A stretch of DNA of 64,000 nt from Aequorivita sinensis. GTDB lineage: Bacteria; Bacteroidota; Bacteroidia; Flavobacteriales; Flavobacteriaceae. The number at the start of each line of letters is the position of its first letter. Position 1 is the first letter of the stretch. The notes beneath the pieces are model-generated. The model was given only the letters and a program-made list of their open reading frames with translations. It made no database searches and was not told the DNA's origin. This document shows, piece by piece, positions 1-8,734 of this stretch. The stretch is from positions 62,001 to 126,000 of the forward strand of contig NZ_VDMC01000004.1 in assembly GCF_006346335.1 (NCBI RefSeq), written 5' to 3'. The translations under genes and the position numbers were made by a program.

Positions 1-2
1 CA

Positions 3-554
3 ATTATAGCCTTTGCTTTATATCTTAAAAAGTTAACCTACCCTAGGTTAATTACTTCGTTAGTAACTATTGCCTTGTTAATTTCAGTATATATTTATGA
101 TGAAAACAGATATTCGAAAAGTCAATTAGTGGTATTTCAAAAAAACAGGCAAACTCTTCTAGCTTATCAAAATGGTAAAGACCTTAGCGTTTTTAAAAGT
201 GACTCAACTGAAAACTTATCTCATGATTATCCAATAAAAGCATTTAAAACCAAACAGAATATTACATCATATTCTGAAAAGACACTTCCTTCTATTTTTA
301 AATATAAAGACAAAAAAATATTGATAATCGATAGCTTAGGTGTTTACCCAAAGCACGAAAACATTCATACAATCATTTTATCCAATAGCCCGAAAATAAA
401 CCTCAACAGGCTTATCGATAGTATCAATCCAAGCCAAATTATTGCCGATGGAAGCAACTACCACAGTTATGTAGATAGATGGGAGGAAACTTGTAAACTA
501 AAAAAGCTCCCATTTAGCCATACAGCTAAACAAGGAGCTTTCCTATTAGAATAA
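3..554 (+). CDS. ComEC/Rec2-like competence protein, C-terminal fragment
   Basis: The reading frame is open from the left edge, so the gene starts outside the window and only about 183 C-terminal residues are seen. They begin with a hydrophobic stretch (end of the membrane domain) and continue into a soluble region with alternating beta strands. That region includes an IIADGSNYHS segment and a C-terminal TAKQGAFLLE, which resemble the degenerate metallo-beta-lactamase-like tail of Bacteroidota ComEC proteins. The family forms the inner-membrane channel for single-stranded DNA uptake in natural transformation. The first in-frame start-like codon (TTG at 75) is not the true start. The gene converges on the thioredoxin gene. 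The family call is by resemblance and moderately sure. Confidence 0.6.
   Translation: MIAFALYLKKLTYPRLITSLVTIALLISVYIYDENRYSKSQLVVFQKNRQTLLAYQNGKDLSVFKSDSTENLSHDYPIKAFKTKQNITSYSEKTLPSIFKYKDKKILIIDSLGVYPKHENIHTIILSNSPKINLNRLIDSINPSQIIADGSNYHSYVDRWEETCKLKKLPFSHTAKQGAFLLE
503..541 (-). terminator. Intrinsic terminator of the thioredoxin gene, inside the comEC-like coding end
   Basis: Arms 503-510 and 534-541 (8 bp) enclose a second stem, 513-518 with 525-530 (6 bp). On the minus strand the 3' arm runs into six consecutive T. On the plus strand no T-run follows, so it should work for the gene ending at 581 and not for the comEC-like gene that carries it. Confidence 0.6.
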
Positions 555-580
555 CTCGAATATGAAACTTAGTGGTTATT

Positions 581-1123
581 CTAAAATGTATATTTAAAAT
601 TCTTTTGATATTCTTCCCAAGCAGAAGCAGTTGTTATTTTTAAATAATCATCACTTTGAATCATTTTAAGAAATATCTCCAATTGTTTAGGAGTTCTGTA
701 TCCTGGCACTGCTTGAATTAACTCACCATCTTCTTTAAAGAACACTACCGTTGGATAAGCATTAACTTTAAGAGCGTGAGCAAATAAATGCTGTGAGTTT
801 CTACCTTTTCTATCTGGGTTATAGTTAGGATTAGTATATGTAAAATCTTTATACTTTATCTCTTCTGTACCTTCGGCATTAAACTTTACTGCATAGTAGT
901 TTTTATTTATATACTCAATTACACTTTTATCGCTAAATGTATTTTTGTCCAGCATTTTACAAGGACCACACCAAGTGGTATAAACATCCATAAAAATCTT
1001 TTTCGGATTTTCTTTTTGGGCTGCTAAGGCTTCATTCATTGTCATCCAATTTATCTTTTGAGCTTTAACACTACCTAGTGTAAACAGGAAAACAATTATT
1101 AAAATATTTCTCATCAAATTCAT
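581..1123 (-). CDS. Secreted thioredoxin-fold protein
   Basis: The protein has 180 residues. A signal peptide at about 1-21 ends in VKAQ, so it is exported to the periplasm. The thioredoxin active site WCGPC is at residues 51-55 and the likely cis-proline is in AYPTVVFF near residue 124. The segment between them is longer than in cytosolic thioredoxin, as in the thioredoxin-like proteins common in Bacteroidota. It probably acts as a disulfide reductase or isomerase on exported proteins; its partner is unknown. It has its own promoter, overlapping the terminator of the preceding transporter gene. A second in-frame ATG at codon 4 is an equally possible start. Confidence 0.85.
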   Translation of the reverse strand: MNLMRNILIIVFLFTLGSVKAQKINWMTMNEALAAQKENPKKIFMDVYTTWCGPCKMLDKNTFSDKSVIEYINKNYYAVKFNAEGTEEIKYKDFTYTNPNYNPDRKGRNSQHLFAHALKVNAYPTVVFFKEDGELIQAVPGYRTPKQLEIFLKMIQSDDYLKITTASAWEEYQKNFKYTF

Positions 1124-1133
1124 TTTATTAATT

Positions 1134-1164
1134 CAAAAGTAAAGAAACAAAAAACGTTCCACAA
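1134..1164 (-). promoter_or_regulatory. Promoter for the thioredoxin gene (TTG-N20-TACTTTTG)
   Basis: Read on the minus strand, a -7 box TACTTTTG (1141-1134) matches the Bacteroidota consensus TAnnTTTG. It lies 20 nt after a TTG -33 box at 1164-1162, inside an extended TTTTG. The ATG at 1123 is only 10 nt after the -7 box, so the leader would be a few nucleotides long. The -33 box sits in the loop of the upstream gene's terminator. Confidence 0.6.
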
Positions 1165-1179
1165 AATGGAACGTTTTTT
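1149..1179 (-). terminator. Terminator of the first POT transporter gene
   Basis: A perfect 13-bp stem (1149-1161 with 1167-1179) has a 5-nt loop, and its arms begin and end in A and T runs. It lies just downstream of the gene ending at 1200. Confidence 0.85.
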
Positions 1180-1199
1180 ATAAATTAATGTAATATGCA

Positions 1200-2984
1200 T
1201 TAACGAATTCCGTGCATTAATCTTTTCAATACTGGGTTTAAAAGCATTGCTATAAATCCAACAATAATTGGTACTACTGCAAAAATCAAGAAGAAAGTTC
1301 CTAAAGAATACTCCTCAGAAATTTTGTCAATCATACCTCCCATAGTGTTTGCAGCTTTTTGGCCTACAGCAATTGCTAAGTACCAAACTCCAAACATAAA
1401 ACCTATCATTCGTGCAGGCACTAATTTACTTAGGTATGAAAGTCCTAATGGAGAAAGACAAAGCTCTCCCATAGTGTGGAATAAATATGCTAAAATTAAA
1501 AATATCATACTCACAGAAGCCGTTCTTGCTCCAGGAGGAATATCGGATGCACCATACGATAGAATAGCAAACCCTAGACCTAGTAAAACTAACCCAATTC
1601 CATACTTCATTGCAGCACTCGGATTGTATTTACTTTCCCACCATTTGGAGAATAACGGTGCTAAGGTAATAATGAAGAATGAGTTTAGAATTCCAAACCA
1701 AGTAGCATCTACTTTTAATTCTTCTGAAAAAGCTTTATCGTAAATACGATATAATACCAATGCCCAAACTAGAATAAAAGCTATTGCTAAAACAATATTA
1801 GAGGCACCAATTTTAGTAAATGTCTTTTTAAATATTAATACAATCACATACGTTATAATAATCAACGGAATGGTAGTTAATAAACCATCAATTATCTTAA
1901 AAATTATAGCTGCATTTCCTTCTAGGTTTCTATCGGTATAATCGCTCGCAAACAAGGTCATCGATCCTAAGGATTGCTCAAAGAAAGCAAAGAAAAACAC
2001 TGTAAAAAGCGCAAAAATTGTAACTGCGATTAATCTATCTCTAACTATAGGTAAATAACGTGCGATACGTGTAATTAATAAAACTAAGAACATTGCCAGT
2101 GCCGCTAAAACAACCACATTTGTACCACTCATACCTCCTACTTCAAATGGAACTAAGGATTTAGAATATATCGTATCTAATGGATCATTAAACAAATACA
2201 ATAAACCACCAATAGATGATAGTACTATTAACACATAATCAAATGTAGTAAATGGGTTAAGTTTTATCGCTGCTTCTACTTCCTCTTCAACTTCTTCTTT
2301 ATCCGCACCTTCTTCTACATTTAAAACTATATCTTTTTTCTTTGAAGGTCTAGCTCCAACTTTCCCGAAGATTTTATGAGCTAATATAAACTGAAGCATT
2401 CCAAGGAACATAAAAATTCCTGCTAAACCAAAGCCATAAGACCATCCGTAATTTTCAGCTAAGTAACCACATAACATCATCCCGAAAAATGCACCAGCGT
2501 TTACTCCCATATAGAAAATGGTATAAGCACCATCTTTTTTGGATTCACGGGTTTTATACATTTCAGAAATAATAGAAGTAATATTCGGCTTAAAAAAACC
2601 AGTTCCAATTACTAATAGTGCCAAGCCCAAATAAAATGAAGCTGTTGTTTCCAATGCCATTGCTGCGTGACCTAGCGTCATTACAATACACCCAATTACA
2701 ACGGCAATTCTATATCCTGTAAATTTATCGGCTATCCAACCTCCTATAATTGGGGTTAGGTATAATAGTGAAGCATATGTACCTATTAAAGACAGCGCGT
2801 GCTCACGAGGCCAGTCCCAACCAGGGTTATCACTCATTAAAGGAGCTGTTAGAAACAATATCAATAGAATACGCATTCCATAAAAGGAAAAACGCTCCCA
2901 CATTTCAGTAAAGAATAAAATAAATAATCCAACTGGATGCCCTAAAACAGTGTCTTTAAATAAATTTTCAATATCCGTTTTCAT
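1200..2984 (-). CDS. POT family proton-dependent oligopeptide transporter (first copy)
   Basis: The protein has 594 residues and many hydrophobic helices, consistent with the 12-14 helix POT/PTR2 fold of the major facilitator superfamily. The proton-coupling ExxERF motif is E27-x-x-E30-R31-F32 in helix 1. A PTR signature (FYMGVNAGAFFG) lies about a quarter to a third of the way along. A highly charged cytoplasmic loop rich in Glu and Lys follows helix 6. The family imports di- and tripeptides with protons across the inner membrane. It lies downstream of a close homologue and of DPP4, both in the same orientation, so import of peptides released by DPP4 is a reasonable inference. This copy is about 65 residues longer than its neighbour, with extra hydrophobic sequence in the middle. 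Confidence 0.93.
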   Translation of the reverse strand: MKTDIENLFKDTVLGHPVGLFILFFTEMWERFSFYGMRILLILFLTAPLMSDNPGWDWPREHALSLIGTYASLLYLTPIIGGWIADKFTGYRIAVVIGCIVMTLGHAAMALETTASFYLGLALLVIGTGFFKPNITSIISEMYKTRESKKDGAYTIFYMGVNAGAFFGMMLCGYLAENYGWSYGFGLAGIFMFLGMLQFILAHKIFGKVGARPSKKKDIVLNVEEGADKEEVEEEVEAAIKLNPFTTFDYVLIVLSSIGGLLYLFNDPLDTIYSKSLVPFEVGGMSGTNVVVLAALAMFLVLLITRIARYLPIVRDRLIAVTIFALFTVFFFAFFEQSLGSMTLFASDYTDRNLEGNAAIIFKIIDGLLTTIPLIIITYVIVLIFKKTFTKIGASNIVLAIAFILVWALVLYRIYDKAFSEELKVDATWFGILNSFFIITLAPLFSKWWESKYNPSAAMKYGIGLVLLGLGFAILSYGASDIPPGARTASVSMIFLILAYLFHTMGELCLSPLGLSYLSKLVPARMIGFMFGVWYLAIAVGQKAANTMGGMIDKISEEYSLGTFFLIFAVVPIIVGFIAMLLNPVLKRLMHGIR

Positions 2985-3185
2985 TTGTATATGCTTTGGT
3001 TAGTTTTTTAAAAATTATGTTTTTAATTCTTGAAGTTAAAACCTATAAAGTTTTCACCTTTACATTTGCTTTTGATACTGTAATGTGTCTGACATAGTAA
3101 TAGTTTATATTTTAAAAAAAATATTTGTTACTTTCTGTTTTATGTTCAGGTTTACTTAATTCAATTCATCGATATTCGAAAAGAA

Positions 3186-4775
3186 TTAGTTTATCCCATG
3201 CATCATTTTCTTTAATTTCGGGTTGAATAGCAATAATAATACTGCTGCCGCAATTGGGATAGCAGCAATTATTAAAAAGAAAGTAGACATAGAATATGTT
3301 TCCGAAATTTTATCGATATAAGAGCCTGTCATACCAGCAATAAAGTTGGCAATTGCAGAAGCTGTAAACCAAAGACCAAATAATAAACCTGCTAGTCGTT
3401 TAGGCGATAATTTAGAAACATAAGACAAGCCTACTGGACTTAAACAAAGCTCACCTGTTGTGTGGAAGAAATAAGCTAAGATTAGCCAAATCATACTAAC
3501 TGATGCTGTTTCAGCTCCTTGAGGAATACTATTAGCACCCACAGATAACACCACAAAACCAACTCCTACTAATGCTAACCCCATTGCGAACTTAACTGGA
3601 CCTGAAGGATTCCATATTTTTTCCCACAGCTTACTGAAAGATGAAGCTAATGTGATAATAAAAAAGGAGTTTAAGATTTGAAACCAAGATACCGTAACTT
3701 CAGTATGCTCTAAACTGAATTCTCTATAAACTTTCCAAACACCTAAAATCCATATAATAATGAATGATATTGCTGTAAAAGTAATAGTTAAAGGGTACGC
3801 TTTAAAGATCTTCTTACCTAAGCCATATAGTACCCAAGACACAATAATGATTGGGAAAATTGTTAAGATGGCATCCACCCATTTAAAGATGGTTCCCGTA
3901 CTTCCCTCTAATACTCTTTGTGTATAGTCTTTAGCAAAAACGGTCATAGACCCTCCGGCTTGCTCAAATGCAAAGAAGAAGAACATACTTGCAACCATTA
4001 ATACACCAACAACTATTAATCTATCTCTTACAATATGTGGAGCTATTTCTTCTTCTTCATCTGCTCCACCAGCCATTGCATCTAATTCAGCTTGAGTATG
4101 TGTTCCTGGCTCTTCCCCTATTATTCCGAATATTTTACGTCCGAAATAGAACTGTAGCATACCGAATAGCATAAATACACCTGCTAAACCAAATCCATAA
4201 TGCCAACCTACTTTTTCACCTATATATCCGCATAATAGCATTCCTAAAAATGCTCCTGCATTAATACCCATATAAAAAATGGTATATCCCGCATCTTTTT
4301 TAGTACTTGAATCTGGATATAAGTTTCCAACCATTGAAGAGATATTCGGCTTAAACATACCATTACCTACTATCATAAGCACTAGACCTATATAGAAGAA
4401 TGTTGGATCTATCATTTCAAAGGCCATAGAAAGGTGACCTAAGGTCATAATTAATGCACCTAATAAAATAGCTTTTCTAAATCCAGTAAATTTATCGGCA
4501 ATTATACCACCAATAAGTGGTGTTAAGTAAACTAAACCTGTGTACCAAGCATAAAGCTGCATAGCATCAGCATTCGTCCATTCCCAACCTCCTTTGGCTA
4601 TTTCTGTTATTAAGAATACCGTCAATAACGCACGCATTCCGTAATAGCTAAAGCGTTCCCACATCTCTGTGAAAAACAAGATGAACAATCCTGCTGGATG
4701 GCCCATCACCATTTTATTATCAACACCTTTTTTAGCTAAATGCGCTATTAACTGAGGGTCATTTTCTTGGCTCAT
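3186..4775 (-). CDS. POT family proton-dependent oligopeptide transporter (second copy)
   Basis: The protein has 529 residues and is clearly paralogous to the transporter at 1200-2984. It shares HPAGLFILFFTEMWERF (ExxERF = E37, E40, R41, F42), the FYMGINAGAF signature, the FFFAFEQAGGSM segment and the NPKLKKMMHGIN tail. Its central charged loop (GGADEEEE) is shorter, close to the usual POT length. It starts 21 nt after the DPP4 stop codon, so the two are probably one transcript. Inferred role: proton-driven uptake of di- and tripeptides across the inner membrane. Confidence 0.93.
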   Translation of the reverse strand: MSQENDPQLIAHLAKKGVDNKMVMGHPAGLFILFFTEMWERFSYYGMRALLTVFLITEIAKGGWEWTNADAMQLYAWYTGLVYLTPLIGGIIADKFTGFRKAILLGALIMTLGHLSMAFEMIDPTFFYIGLVLMIVGNGMFKPNISSMVGNLYPDSSTKKDAGYTIFYMGINAGAFLGMLLCGYIGEKVGWHYGFGLAGVFMLFGMLQFYFGRKIFGIIGEEPGTHTQAELDAMAGGADEEEEIAPHIVRDRLIVVGVLMVASMFFFFAFEQAGGSMTVFAKDYTQRVLEGSTGTIFKWVDAILTIFPIIIVSWVLYGLGKKIFKAYPLTITFTAISFIIIWILGVWKVYREFSLEHTEVTVSWFQILNSFFIITLASSFSKLWEKIWNPSGPVKFAMGLALVGVGFVVLSVGANSIPQGAETASVSMIWLILAYFFHTTGELCLSPVGLSYVSKLSPKRLAGLLFGLWFTASAIANFIAGMTGSYIDKISETYSMSTFFLIIAAIPIAAAVLLLLFNPKLKKMMHGIN

Positions 4776-4796
4776 AAGATATAACTATTAAGTTTT

Positions 4797-7052
4797 TTAA
4801 AGATTATTTTTAATATATTCAGTCATTAAGGTATACAGGTGTAAACGAGTGTTTCCTCCATATATACCGTGGTTTTTATCTGGGTAAATACGCCAGTCAA
4901 ATTGTTTATTGGCTTGCACCAGTTCTTCAATTAAGCGCATTGCATTTTGCACGTGCACATTATCATCTGCACTTCCGTGAATTAATAAATATTTTCCTTC
5001 TAGTCCGTCTACGTGAGAAAGTGGTGAGTTATTATCATACCCTGACGCATTCTCTTGTGGAGTTTGCATATAACGCTCTGTATAGATAGAATCGTAAAAT
5101 CTCCAACTTGTAACCGGGGCAACAGCAATTGCCATTTCAAATGTTTCTGGTGCCTGAAATAATGCGTTAGACGACATAAATCCACCATAGCTCCATCCCC
5201 AAATTCCAGTTCTAGAAGAATCAATGTATGGTAAACTACCTAGTTTTTTTGCCGCAGCGATCTGATCTTCAACTTCATATTTACCCAGTTCTTTTTGAGT
5301 CATTTTTTTGAAATCACGACCTTTGAAACCAGTTCCTCGCCCATCAACACAAACAACAATAATATCTAATTGATTTACTAGCATTTCGTGCCAAAAGTCA
5401 TTTGTACCCATCCAACTGTTTGAAACACTTTGCGAACCTGGTCCAGAATACTGAAACATAAATAATGGATATTGCTTAGACTCGTCAAAGTCTAAAGGCT
5501 TTATCATATACATATTCAAGTCTTCACCATTCACATTGATAGTAGAGTACTCTTTTGGTGAAATATTATAAGAGGCTAATCGATTCTTTAAACCGTTATT
5601 GTTTTTAATTTCACGTAATAGTTTGCCAGTTTTAGCTTCGTGAAGTGTATATACAAAAGGTGTTTTAGAATCTGAAAATGTATTAATAAAATAAGTAAAG
5701 TCTGAACTAAATGAAGCATTATTAGTTCCTATCTTTTGCGTTAAACGAACCTTATTTTTTCCCGATGGCAAAATAGAATATACATCGCGATTAATACTTC
5801 CATTTTCAGTACTTTGAAAATATATACGACCAGTATTTTGATCGAAACCGTAATATCTAGTTACTTCCCAAGGACCACTAGTAACTTGATGAAGAAGTTT
5901 TCCGTCTTTATCATATTGATAAATATGATTCCACCCATCTTTCTCGCTAGTCCAGAAGAAACTATTGTTATTTAAAAATGTAAGGTTGTCGGTTACATCA
6001 ACATAAGCATCATCTTTCTCAGCTAAAATTAATTTTGAAGTATTGTTTGACGTATTTACAAAAACCAAATCAATAACATTCTGATGGCGATTGGTAAGTT
6101 GAACACTTAAAATATTATTGTCTTGCGTCCACAACAAACGTGGAATGTAGTAACTGTTATAGCTTGAAAGATCTACTTCAGAAGTTTTTTTACTTTTAAG
6201 ATCGTATAGTTGTAATGAAACTTTAGAGTTTTTCTCACCCGCTTTTGGATACTTAAAAGTATCGGCAGAAGGATAAAGTTCCTTTCCGTATAAATCCATG
6301 TTGAATTGTGGAACTTCTGTTTCATCAAATTTAATGTAAGCCAATTTATCACCATTCACACTCCATTCAAAAGCACGAACAAATGCAAACTCCTCTTCAT
6401 AAACCCAATCAGTAATACCGTTGATGATACTATTCTTTTTACCATCAGTAGTAATTTGAGCTGTTTCATTAGAATTCAAATCTTTTATAAAAAGATTGTT
6501 TTCAAATCCGTAAGCTATTTTATTCCCATCATTACTGAAAGTTGGCTCCTGTACTTTATTAGCAGAAACAAGGGTAAATTCTTTAGTTTTTACATTGTAA
6601 ACATAATAAGTTCCCAATGTTGAACGACGATAAAGTTGTTGTAGCTCTGTTGAAAAAAGAATTTTAGATTCGTCCTTACTCAATTCATAAGAAAGCACTA
6701 AATCAATTCCTTTTAAATCTTTAGTATTTAAAAGTGTACTTACTTTTTTACCACTTTTATAATCGTAAACATCGATAGATGATTCTTTAGATTGGCGGTC
6801 GTAATTAAGCACTGCATATTCCTTACCGTTCTTCAGGGAACGTAGAACGTCAAGACCTTGAGTTCGAAATGCACCACCCCAAATTTCTTCAAGAGTTATG
6901 TCTTTTTGTTGGGCAGTAATAGCAGAAAATGCTGTGAAAAACAGCATTATAAATGAAAGGGAAATTAACTTCTTCAAAGTGTTAAAATTTGATAGGCCAA
7001 GTTTACTAATTTTTTGTGAAATTGAGGGTCGTTTTTTTGTTAAATAAGCCAT
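4797..7052 (-). CDS. Dipeptidyl peptidase IV, S9B family
   Basis: The protein has 751 residues: an N-terminal export signal, a beta-propeller (about 80-480) and a C-terminal alpha/beta hydrolase domain. The nucleophile is S621 in GWSYGG, the acid is one of D696/D697 in SADDNVH, and the base is H728 in KNHG. The propeller carries the double-Glu motif (VYEEEFAF) that binds the substrate N-terminus. The family removes N-terminal X-Pro or X-Ala dipeptides in the periplasm. The signal hydrophobic core lies at about residues 28-47, so the ATG start at 7052 gives an unusually long n-region. A TTG at codon 26 (6977) would give a normal signal starting KKLISLSF and may be the true start. It heads a unit with two peptide transporters. 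Confidence 0.93.
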   Translation of the reverse strand: MAYLTKKRPSISQKISKLGLSNFNTLKKLISLSFIMLFFTAFSAITAQQKDITLEEIWGGAFRTQGLDVLRSLKNGKEYAVLNYDRQSKESSIDVYDYKSGKKVSTLLNTKDLKGIDLVLSYELSKDESKILFSTELQQLYRRSTLGTYYVYNVKTKEFTLVSANKVQEPTFSNDGNKIAYGFENNLFIKDLNSNETAQITTDGKKNSIINGITDWVYEEEFAFVRAFEWSVNGDKLAYIKFDETEVPQFNMDLYGKELYPSADTFKYPKAGEKNSKVSLQLYDLKSKKTSEVDLSSYNSYYIPRLLWTQDNNILSVQLTNRHQNVIDLVFVNTSNNTSKLILAEKDDAYVDVTDNLTFLNNNSFFWTSEKDGWNHIYQYDKDGKLLHQVTSGPWEVTRYYGFDQNTGRIYFQSTENGSINRDVYSILPSGKNKVRLTQKIGTNNASFSSDFTYFINTFSDSKTPFVYTLHEAKTGKLLREIKNNNGLKNRLASYNISPKEYSTINVNGEDLNMYMIKPLDFDESKQYPLFMFQYSGPGSQSVSNSWMGTNDFWHEMLVNQLDIIVVCVDGRGTGFKGRDFKKMTQKELGKYEVEDQIAAAKKLGSLPYIDSSRTGIWGWSYGGFMSSNALFQAPETFEMAIAVAPVTSWRFYDSIYTERYMQTPQENASGYDNNSPLSHVDGLEGKYLLIHGSADDNVHVQNAMRLIEELVQANKQFDWRIYPDKNHGIYGGNTRLHLYTLMTEYIKNNL

Positions 7053-7332
7053 TATAGCTCTATTTATTTGTAATTACAATCTGTTGTAACCCCACGCAAT
7101 CCAATCTACATAGAAGAAAATATATTTTAATCCCTAAAAAATTAACTTTACATGGTTCCTTAAGCTTAATTAACAAGTTAATTTTATAATGTTAAAATAA
7201 ATTACAGAAAAACACCAAAGACTAAAAACTAATTTACATTAAAGCCCTTTGTACCTTTATTGATTATATTTACGCAAGTTCACCTTTCCTATTTCTAAAA
7301 ATAACACTTCATATCATTTCAATTATTTAGTT
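7053..7332. other. Divergent intergenic region between DPP4 and mgtE
   Basis: This AT-rich 280-bp gap must hold promoters for both directions. A near-consensus -7 box TATATTTA (7265-7272, plus strand, toward mgtE) is visible, but no well-spaced TTG is found upstream of it. No ORF or RNA gene is recognised, and no magnesium riboswitch was seen. Confidence 0.4.
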
Positions 7333-8649
7333 ATGGTAAATTTTCAAAATCAACATCCAGCAGACGTAGCTGAGCAATTAAGAGATATGGACAACGACGA
7401 AAGAAACTTGTCTTTTTTAATGCTTACATCTGAAAAAAAAACTGAGGTTTTTCGTTTTTTAGAGCCATCATTTCAAATAAAGATCATCAAAGCTTTAGGA
7501 AACCAAGAGCTATCTGATGTTTTAAACAATCTACCTCCTGACAACAGAACTAAGCTTTTTGAAAATTTTCCAGACTATCTTATTAAGACTTCCATAAACC
7601 TTCTAAACCCTGAAGAAAGAGAGATAGCACTCAGTTTAATTGGCTATAAAAAAAATAGTATAGCGCGATTGATGACACCTCATTATATACAAACAAAAGC
7701 AGAAAAAACTGTTAGTGAAGTCTTATCATTTATAAAAAAAGAAGGAAAAAAGGCAGAGACTTTAAACTTTGTTTATGTCGTTGATAATGAAAACAAACTC
7801 ATTGATGACCTTAGGATAGGACAATTACTACTAGCCGATTCTGACACAAAGATATCCGAACTAATGGACCATCACGTCTTAGCCATCACTTCTACAACGT
7901 CAGTAGAAGACGCTGTGGAAATTTTTGATAAGTACGATCGCTCAGCCTTACCGATTATCACAGAAAGTGGTGTATTAGTGGGCATAGTAACATTCGACGA
8001 TATTTTAGACAGGGTTCAAGAACAAACCACTGAAGAAATTCAAAAATTTGGAGGTACTAAAGGATTAGAAATGTCGTACACAGAATCAACGCTTTTTGAC
8101 CTTGTAAAAAAAAGAGCAAGTTGGCTAGTGATTCTGTTTTTTGGTGAAATGCTCACCGCTTCAGCTATGGGGATTTTTGAAGGAGAAATTGAAAAAGCGG
8201 TTGTACTTGCATTGTTTGTTCCTCTTATCATTTCAAGTGGTGGTAACTCAGGGTCTCAAGCAGCCTCATTAATTATTAGAGCTATGGCCTTAAAAGAATT
8301 AAAGCTAAGAGACTGGTGGTATGTAATGAAAAAAGAACTACTCTCTGGAGTGTTGCTTGGCGCAATTTTAGGATCTATAGGATTTTTACGAATATTATTA
8401 TGGCAAAAAGTAGGATTCTACAATTACGGCGAGTTTTGGCTTGAGGTTGCATTAAGCGTTTCGGTTTCCTTAGTATTTATTGTTCTTTGGGGAACTCTTT
8501 CAGGCTCTTTAATTCCATTTATATTGAAATCATTTAAAATGGACCCTGCGACAGCTTCAGCTCCATTTGTGGCAACATTAGTTGATGTTACAGGAATAAT
8601 TATCTTCTTTTCGATTGCAGCATTCTTCTTGGCAGGAAAATTATTGTAG
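7333..8649 (+). CDS. mgtE: Magnesium transporter MgtE
   Basis: The protein has 438 residues in the family order: an N-terminal MgtE_N helical domain (about 1-120), two CBS domains (about 125-245, with MTPHYIQT and DRSALPIITESGVLVGIVTFDD), and a five-helix membrane domain. The membrane domain carries the pore signature SSGGNSGSQAA near residue 300. MgtE is a Mg2+-gated Mg2+ channel of the inner membrane, with the cytosolic domains acting as the ion sensor. It is a single gene facing away from DPP4 and converging on the amidinohydrolase gene, separated from it by a strong bidirectional terminator. Confidence 0.93.
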   Translation: MVNFQNQHPADVAEQLRDMDNDERNLSFLMLTSEKKTEVFRFLEPSFQIKIIKALGNQELSDVLNNLPPDNRTKLFENFPDYLIKTSINLLNPEEREIALSLIGYKKNSIARLMTPHYIQTKAEKTVSEVLSFIKKEGKKAETLNFVYVVDNENKLIDDLRIGQLLLADSDTKISELMDHHVLAITSTTSVEDAVEIFDKYDRSALPIITESGVLVGIVTFDDILDRVQEQTTEEIQKFGGTKGLEMSYTESTLFDLVKKRASWLVILFFGEMLTASAMGIFEGEIEKAVVLALFVPLIISSGGNSGSQAASLIIRAMALKELKLRDWWYVMKKELLSGVLLGAILGSIGFLRILLWQKVGFYNYGEFWLEVALSVSVSLVFIVLWGTLSGSLIPFILKSFKMDPATASAPFVATLVDVTGIIIFFSIAAFFLAGKLL

Positions 8650-8670
8650 CCAATTTCATTTTAAAAATAA

Positions 8671-8696
8671 AAAGCCATCCGCATGCGGATGGCTTT
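8671..8696. terminator. Bidirectional terminator between mgtE and the amidinohydrolase gene
   Basis: A perfect 26-nt palindrome (13 bp per arm) with AAA and TTT ends lies in the convergent gap. A-rich and T-rich flanks on both sides suit termination of both genes. Confidence 0.85.
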
Positions 8697-8734
8697 CATA
8701 TATTTTTTAAACTTCTGTAAAATTCGCTGAGGTA

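Noticed and set aside
7053-7332. Magnesium riboswitch ahead of mgtE
   Set aside because: No structured, conserved-looking element could be recognised by eye in this AT-rich gap.
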